The position numbers and the translations under genes are program-made. From Lutjanus erythropterus (taxonomy: Eukaryota; Chordata; Actinopteri; Lutjaniformes; Lutjanidae): 64,000 bases of DNA. This document shows, one piece after another, positions 25,001 to 37,741 of the stretch (the first letter of the stretch is position 1; every line of letters starts with the position of its first letter). The stretch covers positions 30,531,134 through 30,595,133 of the forward strand of contig CM034610.1 in NCBI GenBank assembly GCA_020091685.1. Direction: 5' to 3'. Below the pieces are notes generated by a model. That model ran no database searches, was not told where the DNA came from, and saw nothing but the letters and a program-made list of their open reading frames with translations.

Positions 25001-28000
25001 TTTTATTCTGTTGTTTTTTTTTATGTTTGAAAACTGGTCACCATCGACTTCCATTGTTTGAGAGATTCTGCAACACTGTTTTCCTGTGAAACTCCAGCAC
25101 CATTTGTGAACCAACAACCCGATAGCATGAGGCATGAGGATGGATAGATAATGACTGAATTTTTATTTTTGGTTAAACTATGCCTTTAAACAGTGACTCT
25201 ACATTGGAGCAGGCTTACGATGGTCCTAACAGGAAGTGCACGTGCATCAGGAGAACAGAGGACAAAAACAGAGTTCTGTCTTAAGTAGTATTTTAGATGA
25301 AGCACTCACTCTTCTGTTTCTCTAATGCTGAATTTACAGTCTCAAACAAAATCACAGACTGTGCTAAAGTTGGTAAAAGATAAATCAAAAAAGAGGAGAA
25401 TATCACTTTGTCTCTAAGGTCACTTGAGTTCTAGCAAACCCACAAATGCCTATATGTACGCTTAACCTATAAAAATATAGTAAAATACATCAAATTTACT
25501 CCATATCTGCTCATGTGTCTATCCATTGCTATGGTTACAGCTGCCTCCTTCTTCTGGGAGAGTGTAAAGGGCATCCCATAATTCCACTGCCCTTTTATAC
25601 CATCCCCCTTCATTAGAAGTGCCCTCCACAGCTACGAGTCTGACTTGATTTGGAGTGACACTCGATATTGAAGTGGTAGCAGGTAGGGACTGGTTTGGGA
25701 TTGACTCAAGGAGTCATTTGATTAGTACAAAAACAAACCAAGAACGAAGCAGCAGATACAGTGTGAGTCACAGTCACTCACCGAGGCCCACACTGCTGTT
25801 CTCCAGCAGGTAGCTGAGATGGTCAAACATGGCTTTCTGGTTCTGACGGCTGATTCGACAGAAGTAACACAGGAATCGACAGCAGTTGGCCACCATTTTA
25901 GGAAAGGTGATTTCCTACAAAAACACAGACATCAAGTTCAGGGTTGTCACAAAAAAATCATGTACTTATTGTCTTCTAATTGTAAATGCTATATTGTCCA
26001 TTAAGCTTTATTATCACTATTAAAGGTAAACTATGCAGAATTTTCCTAAAAAGAAAAAGCAGACTCCAATAAACACACTATAAACATCACTTATGACCCA
26101 CTAGAGGTGTGTGCTGGTGTCTCTATCTGCAGAGACACTGTCCTCTGCCTGCATCTTCTTATTTTACTGTATTTGGGATATTTCTGGGCATCAACCTTTT
26201 CTCATTATTTTGATTCGAACTTTTTTTTTCCTTCATAACTAAGAGTGTAATATTAAATTTCATGCCAGAAGTCAGTGTTACCATTGACCTCTTGGTAGGG
26301 GCAACTGTTACAGTCATTGGGGCAGTTGCAACACTGAAAAAATAAGTCATAATAACCCAGTGTATCGCAAACAAAAACACACCTCAAAGTAATCACATTA
26401 CTCCTGTATTATCTAATAATGTAACTTCATTGTAAATGCTGTATTGTCCATTAAGTTTTATTAGCAGTATTTGTTTAAAGGTATACAATACAGATTTTTT
26501 CCTACAAAGAAGCATGTATTTACTCATATGAACACAGTCCCTCTAAAACATCACTTATAATCCACTAGAAGTGTGTGCTGGTGTCTGAATCTGCACAGAC
26601 CCATTTTCTTACTTTGCTGTGTTAGGGATATTTCTGGGCATCACCTTTTGGTCAGTGGTGTGTGGCCCATAGCCAATAACAGCACTCAGGGTGTGAGGTT
26701 GAGACTATAAAAATGTAGCGAGCTGCTCACACTCTTCATTCAGTTTCTAACTTGTTTGAAACAAAGCCAAACCAAGTCAAAACCAGCCTGTCTGGAGAAC
26801 ATGTGACATCCATCCATCTCTATTTTGACAATACTAAATGACAGTACCAAAATGTTAACCAAACCTGCACCAAACATAAGAGAGACACACTTTTGACATT
26901 TTACCCCTTTTTGACTGAGGCTGGTTCGGAGCCAGAGCCTAATTTTGAACCAGTTCTTTGTGTTTCGACAGCCAGCAAACTGGCTCTCAGCCCTGAAAAC
27001 TGGTTCCAGAGTGGCACCAAGAGTTGCTGGGCCAAGAGAGTAAGAACCGCCACATCACAAGCTCGGGGTGGGATTGTCATGAACAACCAAAAAGAAATGT
27101 GCACCATTATGGCAGAGAGTTTGAGACAGGTTAACAGCTGTGAATATGTCTGTGAATATTCTCAGTCATCCAGGTCATGGTATGCATATCAAGGTTTGTA
27201 GTAGGCAGCTGCAAAGTCCGCAAGTTTTCTGGAAGAACTGAAGAAGCTTCTTGGATGAGAGGCAAAACGTCTTCAAGAACTCTTTCAAGTCCAGCTGCCT
27301 ACTACAAACCTTGATGCGAAGCTGTGAATATGTCACTTTATTTTATTTTAGTTTAATTTAATTTAAATGGACAATGCAATTTAACATAGTTCCAATACAG
27401 AGTATGAACTGATGTGTTGCACAGAGAGTTTGGGCTTTTATACTTAGGTCTAAAGTGTTATTATTAATCATTATTATTAAGTTTTAATGTGCGGAGTTTG
27501 CATGTTCTCCTGGAGTCCGCATGGGTTCTCTCCGGGTTCTCCGGCTTCCTCCCATAGTCCAAAGACGTGCATTCTAGGTTAATTGGTGACTCTAAATTGC
27601 CCATCGGTGTGAATGTGAGTGTGAGCGGTTGTCTGTCTCTACGTGTTAGTCCTGCAATGAACTGGCGACTTGTCCAGGGTGAACCCCGCCTCTCGCCCAA
27701 TGTCAGCTGGGATAGACTCCAGCCCCCGCGACCCGTCAAGGTTAAGCCGTTATGGACGATGAATGAATGAATGAAAGTTTTAACGTTTCTTTGGGCAAAA
27801 GAGTAACCATGAGATTCCCCATATGTGGTCAGTTTATCCAAATAATGTGTTTGGAAAGTTTGCTGTGACGTGTTTTGGAGATTGAGGGGCTGCAGATCAG
27901 AGTCACATCATATTTGGTTGCCCACCAGATTCTGTGACCTGCATCGTTTGAGGAAGTGCTCAGATCCTTTACTATAGTAGGCAGCAGTAGTAGTTAGAAA

Positions 28001-31000
28001 ATAGTTAGAAGCTGTTGTGCTTCTTTTTCTTCCTTTTTTATTGCAAGTGGCAAACAGTGTTACGGCACATTACAGCCACCCATTGTGTCAGAGTGTGAAG
28101 TGCTTGAAGTTAGTGTTGCTAGGAAACCAGAGGCGTGTACAGTTACATAATGACCGAGCTCTATAGCCTGTGGAAAAACAAGGCTGTGAACTGGCACTGG
28201 GTTCTTGTTGTACAGTACTGAAGCCTGTTTTCCGTCTCTGCAGGTTATACTTCATACTTCATACCTTGGAGTCTCCTCCACTGAGTACGTTGACCATGAC
28301 CTCCATGACAGTTTCATGCATCCCCAGAGCTCTCATCAGGTTGGGATGCTGGTAGAACACCTTGTTGTTCATGATGTCACTGCAGAGACAGACTTTGATT
28401 CAAACTGACAACAGACTAGACTTCAGTCGACTGGGTCTTTGAGAGGAGAATAAAGCTCCTACTGTAAGTCTTTTTGCAGGGTTATTTTACACCAATAAAA
28501 AAGAAAGGAGAATTCATGTCATGCATTTAGTACATACAGTATATAGGAAATATATATTAACATATTCATGAACATATTGAAATTATTTTTCAGACTGGTC
28601 GGTGAAGAAATTTGTCAAGTTTCCTAGTGGCATGATAAAGTGAAATTCACTGTCAAGCAGACAGAGGACAGAGGATCACAGGAAATGAGAATGAGCATTA
28701 AGATGATGTGTTCTCACCCCAGCCCTCTGATCATCAGCTTCTCCTCCTCTCTCCCCATACGGACACTGAGCAGAGATCTGATCTGACCCAGAGCTGCCAG
28801 CAGGTTGATGGTGTCCTCAATGGATACTGAGTTTATGGTGTAGGTCTTAGGAAGAGCCCGCACCTGGACACAGAGACAGATTCAGATCTGTGGAAACCTA
28901 CCGCTCAAGTCCATATGTTTACTTCAGTGTCTGAGGCTTTATATCACTGTGAGGCTGATGACACACTGAGAGGTCTGTTATCAGTTACCATATGTGACAG
29001 AGACAACATCATAGTGCAGAAGGGGAATTCAGTAATCATTTACATTGTTCCTTTAAAGTCAGAGTCAACAGTGTTGTCGAATGCACAACTTTGCAAGCTA
29101 ACAGTGACTTCACACTGGAAGAAGATGAACTAAAACAAAGTTAACCTAAAGATACTTTAGAAAAACTAGTATAAACTACTTTGTAAACAATATCAAATTC
29201 AGCAACCTTGCTGGTGGATTTGTGGACACCGCTGCTGCAGACCACACACATTTTGGAGTTGTCAAAAAATTGAGATATGCTGGGATATGGTTTGTGATGT
29301 TATGAAATAGGCTCTATGAAATACCCAGGAGTTGTACAGTACTAAACCTTGGTAATCTGGTAGAGAAAAAAAGAGTACTAAAGGAAGATAAGTACTTGGT
29401 TAAGGTTTTAATGACCAAAATGCACTTGACACACATCAGTTGAGGCTTCTATGACACACTGCAAGCTTCAGATTTAAAATTACACCACAGAACCAGGATC
29501 ATTTTAGGAGAAGGTAACTATTTATATGCATCTATTTATTAGAGTATTATTATTGTTAATAATAGTTTATTTCTTAAAAAAAAACATTCCCAGTATGATA
29601 TCATCTGCTTTTTTATTAACTCTACTATAAACTTAGAAACCTCTAACCAAGCTGTCTTAAATAATTAACATGAATAAAAGATACAGAAATAATTTGCATT
29701 ACTTTCACCACAGTTCCTCCTATCTCTGTTAAAAGGAAAACACACACAAACCAACCTGTCCTCCGATGCCGTCGTACTGGCGGTGCAGCAGGACAAACAT
29801 GGCTCTGACCAGCTCTGGATCCTCAATAACTGACTCCTGAGCCCAGCGGACCATCGTATCTGAAATCAGCTGCTGTAACGTACCTACACAGACACACAGA
29901 GGGAGAGGGCGCGTTTCAGTGTGTCAGTGTTCTCCGTTTTTTTTGTTTTATAAACTGCTAATACTAAACTCATAAAGTAAAACATGTTGGAAATAAATGT
30001 GCCACAAAGCTGCAGGTGTGAGAAGTAACACATAAGTGCAAATGACTTTTTTGTGAAAGACAGAGGCCCATTTCATACAGCCAGCACAGGGTGGAAAAGG
30101 TCTGTTATTCTGCCTCATGGTTCTGTTCAAAATATACAATATACAAATATACTCCTCTCAAACAAACAGATACTGTGATAGCATCAGTTATATCAGAATT
30201 GCAGAGTATTTCTTCATTGAAAGAAGGGCAAAGAATTGAAATTAGTCTGTGTTAGACATGATAGACAGATGGTTCATCCAAGCACCTGTCAAGTGTTTTT
30301 TGAAAGTGCCTGCCCTTTTCCAAACAGTTTCTAAGGTCGACTTCCCAGATGGTTCTGTGTTACAAATTATGTGGCGTGTCAGGTTACCAGGCTCATGAAA
30401 CTGTCAAAGTAGGCAGTGCTAATAAAAATACAAATCAGTGGTGCCTGTTTCTCACCTCAAATGTTTTCAGAAACAATGATGTATATCATATTGTGAAAGC
30501 AAGCAAACATGTTCACTGCTGTTTGTGTTATATTACAAGTTTATTCCACATATTTGTCAGCTGTTTTAACCTGGGAGACTGCATTCTGCACTAAGCAGAC
30601 ACACACAGACTGGAGGAGAGAAATCCTCCCCACAGATCATCACACAAGGTGATGTCTTAAACTTTATCCAGGAACACAAAAATCCTTATATTACAAATCT
30701 ATGAGATTATCACCTGTGTGTGTGCGAGATTATAAATGAGCAGAATCAGCTGGTGACTGCTGTGCTGCTTTGTTATCTCACGCCTCTTTTGTCTCTGCAG
30801 TGCCAGCTCGCTGTGAGGACACTGGGGTGGTTTTATGCCGGTACTGCTTGGTCAGTGTAAAAACACAAAGCCAGCTTAAAGACAAGTCCTTGTGCAGGAT
30901 TTCTGTGTAAAAAGGCTTCTGTGGAGCTGACCGCCTTCCTCATAAACTTCACTGTGATTGTCTTCATGTCACCATCCAGCTAGGCTAGCTAACTGGCTAA

Positions 31001-33254
31001 CCTTGCTATTTAAAAACATCTATGTGATTATCAAAATAATCAAAAATACTAACTTAACACTAATAGAGACCACATACAAAGCAAACAATAACATATTAAC
31101 AACATGTACAAATCAAACTGTAAAATGTTAAGTATTGTAATAACTTTGGGATGAAAAAGCACTTGGATGACCACAGATGTATAATGCAGATTAGACACTA
31201 GAAGGTAAGTGATGGGCGGTCTGTAAAGTAGATACATGTCACACTACATTGTGCAAGTGGAGAATTGTGTCCAGAGACATTTTGGTTTGTATGCACTGAT
31301 AACACCATTTGGAAATTGAAAATGAACTGAGAGGTTCCAGTCTAATACACCAGGCTACGCAGTAGAAGTAAGAATTTTAAAGACAAAAGAAGCCCTAACA
31401 AATGTTCCATAGTCCTTGACTTTATTTGTTCAGCATAAAGCCTCATAATCCCTTTACCAGCGGGGAACTTGTTAAATCCACAGCTGAATAACAAAAGCTA
31501 TCACAGTGCTGCTAGCTGGACTCTTTAATGTTTATAACCAAGGAGTCTGGGGGAATGTATGACAAGATCCTAACAACAGGAAAAGAATCAAAGACTTAAC
31601 ATGTCAAACTTGTCCTGTGGGTAATACCAGATGAAAGGTTGTTGGGTCATTTGTTTTAAATATTCATCCATCGAGAATTTGAATTTACCCTCCACATTCC
31701 ATTTGTGTGTGATGTGAGTATTTTCTTAAAACCAAAATATATAAATTCATGGTAACAAATGTATCCAATGCTGTCTGTCTGTCTCTCTCTCTCTGTGTGT
31801 GTGTGTGTGTATGAGCTGGTCCAGAGGACTCACTGGGTTGCCTGTCCTTTTTCTCCTTCGGCAGGTTGGCCATCTTCTTCTTCAGGTATGCCACCTTCTC
31901 CACCAACGACATGAGTCTTCCTCTGATGGTGAAGTCACTGTCACCGTCTATCCCTCTCTCTTCGTCCAACTCTATACCTGACAAAAGGACAACTCAGTGG
32001 ACGTTGCATACTACATGTTGGATATTGTAGTTAATTTGCACATTTGGTTGATTGCGTAGGTAAAGCTGAATGGTACTGTACCACAGTGTCTCATCAGGTC
32101 CTCATGGAAGTCCAGCAGCTGTTCTCTGATGTAGTCAGGACAGGGACACTCCTGCTTCTCATCCTTAAAATTCAGCAGCATGTTGATCTGGAGAAACACA
32201 TGTGTGTGAGTCCTTGTCATCACATACTTTTATGTGCTACTTCTACTTAAAGGAGCAATATGTTGCCATTGCACAAGCAAAAAATAGTAGAGCGAGATAG
32301 TGTGTTAGGGCCATAGACTGTATTTTAAATAGGTTTCAATCCAGTTCAATATACGATCTATGGTTGAAGCGGGTTGTTTCCTCCACCTCCTCCTCTCCAG
32401 CCACAGCAGAGGCAGGCAGGCTTCAAGAGAACTGCAGGAGCGCAGGAAGCACGCAATCTCGTAAAACTGACAATAATAAGAGAAAACAGGTCCTCCACTG
32501 TAGGCTGATCAACTCTTTATAACTGTCACTTGTCTGCCAATGTAAAGTTCAGCCTGTTCTCCTGAAAACAAAAGCCCACAGTTCTGAAATAGCACACTCT
32601 GGATGATGAGGATGAGTTAGACAGCTGCCTGTCTCACTGCCTGCCAAACCTACCATTTACATTTTACTCAGTTTAACAGTTAAATACATCTACACCTTCT
32701 GTGAGATTATTAATGATTTCTTACAACTCATAGACAGACACTTACTCATTCGGCAAAAATTCTGCATTAATTTGAACTCTGATTAATGTAAAACAGACAT
32801 AAAGAATAGTTATTCCTGTCCAGAGTAGAAATTCCAAAGAGGACACTGTAGCTGAGACATGTCAACGTTTTCTTGATCCCTGATGACACATCATGTTCAC
32901 TGTATGATTTCTTACAGTAAATATATCATAGATGTCTCCTTTTTTCTTCTACACTGCATTGGTATTCCTGTGTTCTGTTCTGCTCTGTCTTCCAGCCCAG
33001 CCTGTCTCTTCTTCAGTGGTGTTCCTACCTGCTCCTGAGGAGGAGATCTGAACTCTTTGGTCTTCTTAGCAGTAAGGGCTGCAGACATGTTGAGCGCCAG
33101 CATCACCTCGTTGTAGCGGAACCGCTGGTTTTCTTGGAGACAGGCCACAAAGTCATCGGAGAAGGCCACGACCGCCTCGATACGGTGACGCACCTGGCAG
33201 TCGCACAGGTACTGCAGCACATGGCACATCTACACACACACACACGCACGCACG

Positions 33255-33298
<44 letters not shown>

Positions 33299-36200
33299 GA
33301 TAAGACATACAATCACACCTAATGTTGAGTCAGTGACTGACTGACTGTTATTGGAGGCTCCTTTGTGACTTTTCAATGTACTGTTAAAGAATTGCTGAAA
33401 CTTAAATGGGCAGAAAAATAGTGAATCTGCAGTTTCTGTTAATTGCTCTTTTATCATTGGTGTGTTTTAGAACAGGTGGAGTGTTTCATCAAACCAAGAA
33501 AAGGTCTTAAAAAGGTCTCACTGGGTGTCTGTTTTTATGCAATTTGGCTTATTCAGGGCTCTGCAACTTTTACTGTCAAAAGAGACATTTTTGGCTGAAA
33601 AAGAAAATATGAAATCTGTCTGAAGCTACAACTATTTGCCTCAGAGACTTTCTTTTTAGATTTGACATCCATTGCTAGGCAAGGAAGACTTAAGACTAGC
33701 CACCAGCAAACTTTAGAGTCGTGGACATAGGCTATGATGCACATTTTAGTTGAAGAAATATTATCTTTTTTTTTCATTAAGTGTACAGGCAGCACATTTT
33801 TACAACTGGAGAATGTAAGAATCACTTTCAGCCTACAATGATACTTGAATTAATATGTAAAAAAAAAAAAAAAGCTGCAGGTTGCAGACCCCTGAGCTAA
33901 TTAGTGTTGCCAACATGCTAATTGGCTTTAAAGATAAGAATATTTATCATAAAAACCTTTACATGTAACTGATTTTTCATCAGAATACTTTAAACATGCT
34001 TATTCCAAGTGAGGAAGTTTGTGAGCAGTGTTTGTGACTTCTTCTAAGTGAAAGTAAAAGGCAGAGATATTAATTTGTTTCCTGCACATGTTGTACTGTT
34101 GCAGCTCTTAGGGAGGATGTGTCATGTCAGACAGCTTGTCTGCAGATACTAGAACTAAAAGTGCTGCGTATATAGTTCAGCGTCTGAGACACAGAGCTTG
34201 TTTTGTCACTCATGAGGTTGCTGAAATGATTTGGTGTATAAGACACACACAGCCACTAACAAACTTTTCATCACTGGGTTGAACTTGGTGATGCTGTGTA
34301 CTTACATGAGTTATTTTGGTGATCATGATGGTTGATTTTATAGTATTTATTAACTGATTTTATAACAACCACACCATCCTAGCACCTGGATGTTTGAGAA
34401 ACATCAGAAGTAAATGATTGCAATGTGATGTTTTCCGTAACTTGAAATGCTTTGCACAGTTCATCGCATGTATAATTATATATAGATTTGGAAGACACTC
34501 TATATTGAGTTTTCTATAACTTTAAGAACAGCTTTGTAATGTTTTTTTTGTTTTTTCCTCACATGACCTGACAAAGGCCTCTGCATGATGACATGGCTAC
34601 ATGTCTGATATAAATCTAAATGTATTTCTCTCTTGTTTTAATGACTTAAGAACAGGTGAAAAAACTTTTACTATATTTAGTGTCAGTTAGCATTAAAATA
34701 CATTTTTGGCCAAAAAAAAGCCATGACAGTAATATTCCATAACTTTATGTATATATATGTGGAGGAAAACATGAATACTTTTAGTCTTTCTTTAGAACAC
34801 GAGGTAGTGGTCCAGTTCAGCCACTTGTGGCCAAAATGATCTGTTTTCCTGTTTCTGTGCAAAAAAAACTACTTTTTTCACCTTTCAGAACACTTTTTTT
34901 CACCTGTTTTAAAGTCATAGTCAACACAGGAAGGAAAACAATTTAGATCAGATATTATTTTAAAAAAATACTATAAATGCTATGCTTTAAATCACTATCA
35001 CTGATGTGATGTGGTAAAACATAGAGGGTTTACTGAGTCACCTGGAGTTTTACAGGCTCTGGTAGCTTCATCTGTAACAGCCCTTCTTTAGGCATGTTCC
35101 TCCCTCCATCTTCTCCTCTGCCGTCACTCTCCAACTCCTTCAACACCTCCAGCTCCTTGTGCGTGTCCTCGTGTCCTTCTCGTCTTTCACAGAACACAGA
35201 TGGTTCAATCAGTCTGAGGATGTTCTTCAGGTCTCCGTTTTGGAAAACTCCCATGATCAGCATGGTGTAGAAGAGCTTGATGAGGGGGACGAAGAGAAAC
35301 TCAGTGCTGCCCCCTATTGGATCTCGTACATGCATGCTGCCCTCCCGCACTGCCTCTGTGAGCATCTCGATGGTTTTAACTTTCAGTATATCTAAGGGGA
35401 ACTCAGGGCTGTACTGGAAACAGTCTCCTGATCCTGATCCGTTGTTGCCGTTGTTACGATATGTTGGTCCGCTCCCGCAGACAAAACTCGGGGATGAGAA
35501 GTGCATCCTGGGTCTCAGGGAGGTGCTGAGGCCGATGCCTGGCAGGCCGTGTTTCTTCTTCTCGTCTGGAAACAGGGTGATGCTCTTGGTCTCGTCTGTC
35601 ATGGGAACAATGTACTCATTGTTCATCATGAGGCGAGCCGTGGCGTAGCTGCTCAGGTGGATGTCGATGAGGAGGTCGTAGTAGCCGGCACGGAGCAAAC
35701 CTGCGGGTGACAGACAGAAAGATAGTGTACCATATTACTATATTTTTTAGGTCTGGGACTTTACACAGATCTCCAGATTCAATACAATCATGATACTTGG
35801 TTGCTGATTCAATAAGTATTGCAATTCTTAAGGACTGTGATTCTACAAGAATTGCATTTCAATGTTATGATTTATTGACATTTTTGTTTGCTTTTTTAAC
35901 CTCAGACAATGGGAAAAAGTTGAATCATATCCTACATGATTGCATATCATGATTCATGTTTCCAAAAACAATTTACATCATGTCAGTCACTCCTTAAATT
36001 TTATTACAGAAACATAAATACAATAAGAAAAAAATAACATTCTTCAAATATGGAATTGAATCTGGATATAAAACTGGTGAATAAATGTTCAATAGAATAA
36101 ATAAAATATATACACTTCAATGAAGTAAAGTGCTACAGCTGTTCCTGCTCATCAAGTGGTGAACAATAAATAAAATATAAAATAGAAATATATATTCTGT

Positions 36201-37706
36201 CTTCTCCTGGCATGCAATGTCTCCTACAAGTAGCAGCTGTATTTTGACTTTGAGTTTTTAAAGTCTGAGCAGATGTCTTGTTTCATGTTAAGCATGTGAA
36301 GTAAAATAAATCTGTCTGATCTAAGACAATATTACCACCATTGCAATGGTACTTTCTGCTAGTGCGTCAATGGGAATTCCTATTATGTGTTAACATTGCT
36401 AACAGACCAAACGCCAGTAATTTTTATATATAAAAATCGATTCAGGAATTTAAAAATCATAAAAAAAGAAGACTCACAATACTTCACTGTTTTTTGTCTC
36501 AAATGACTGGAGAATTTATTTACCTCAACTGCAGATGGCAACAGGCCTTTATTTGAAGTAGGCTTGTATTAGAGGCAGGCCTTTATTTCTAATTCCCTCT
36601 GTTTGATATGTATTTGGTCATACTGTATTTTAGTAGAAAGCCTAATTTTGATCCACTCCTATTTGCCCTGTTAAAGTGTTAAGTTAATACACACTCAACA
36701 CTTCCTGTACTGCTTAAAATGAAAAGAGCTCTAACGTTTCAGTGGTATTTTTAAAGATGTATGTCTTCAGTAGGAAGCAGTGGGCTTGGAGCCAAAAAGT
36801 CAGAAACTCAGAAAGCATAGAGAGATAGAATAACTCATTGTTGGCTTGGGTCTTTTCGTGGCACTTATTAATGATAAGAAAAATATTAAATAATTCAAGC
36901 CTTATCCTTAAAGTCATTTTTTAAAGACAGGCTCACACTACTGCCACTCCACTCCACTTACTTCTCAGGAATCTATTATGTGTGTGTTACCTGGCATGTA
37001 CTTATTCTCTATAGCCTGCAGGAGCTGGGATTCGTCGACGTGGGAGCAGAGGGCGTGTGCCACCCGGTTGTTTCCCAGAGCACAGATTGCAGAGTACAGT
37101 CTGAGGGTATGGTAGTGAAACTTTAATAAGTCCCTCTGCTCTGACAGCTCCAGGATATCCACCGACCTACACAACACACACAGAGACTCTGCATGAGAAA
37201 TGAGACAGCACGAGAGGGAAAAGGTGTGCGTGTTTGTGTGATTCTAACTTAGGCTACTTTTGGGGATGCATTTCAGACGCAAGACCACTTAATTGGAGAA
37301 TGTCCAAACAGGGACAAAAGCCAAGTGGGAAAAGGCTGATTTTTGGGTTTTAAGGGTAGAGAAGAATTTAATGTCTGCAACATGTTCCAAAAAAGGGACA
37401 GGATCATATTTGCCACTGTGATACTCTGTATTGCATACCCCCAATTTGTTGTGACCACATGAACTGTCCATGCAGCAACTTCAGATGCCAAACTACTGTG
37501 CATGTATGGAACGCATGCGTTCTCCAGAAACTTGTATAAACAGAACATGGTGTCTATAAAAGTCCAGGTACACGTCCATTTGGGAGTATAATCCAGCTCT
37601 TAGTACTAAACAAGCAGTGGTTATTAGACAGGATCAGGGTAAGTCTCGAGGAAATGAATGACCTGAGTTAGGGTTAGTCAAATAGTCATTATGGGAAGGG
37701 TTAGGG

Positions 37707-37741
<35 letters not shown>

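Noticed and set aside
27464..27841. 125-residue minus-strand open frame
   Set aside because: It lies wholly across the LINE 3' tail, in the opposite orientation, with no protein-like features.
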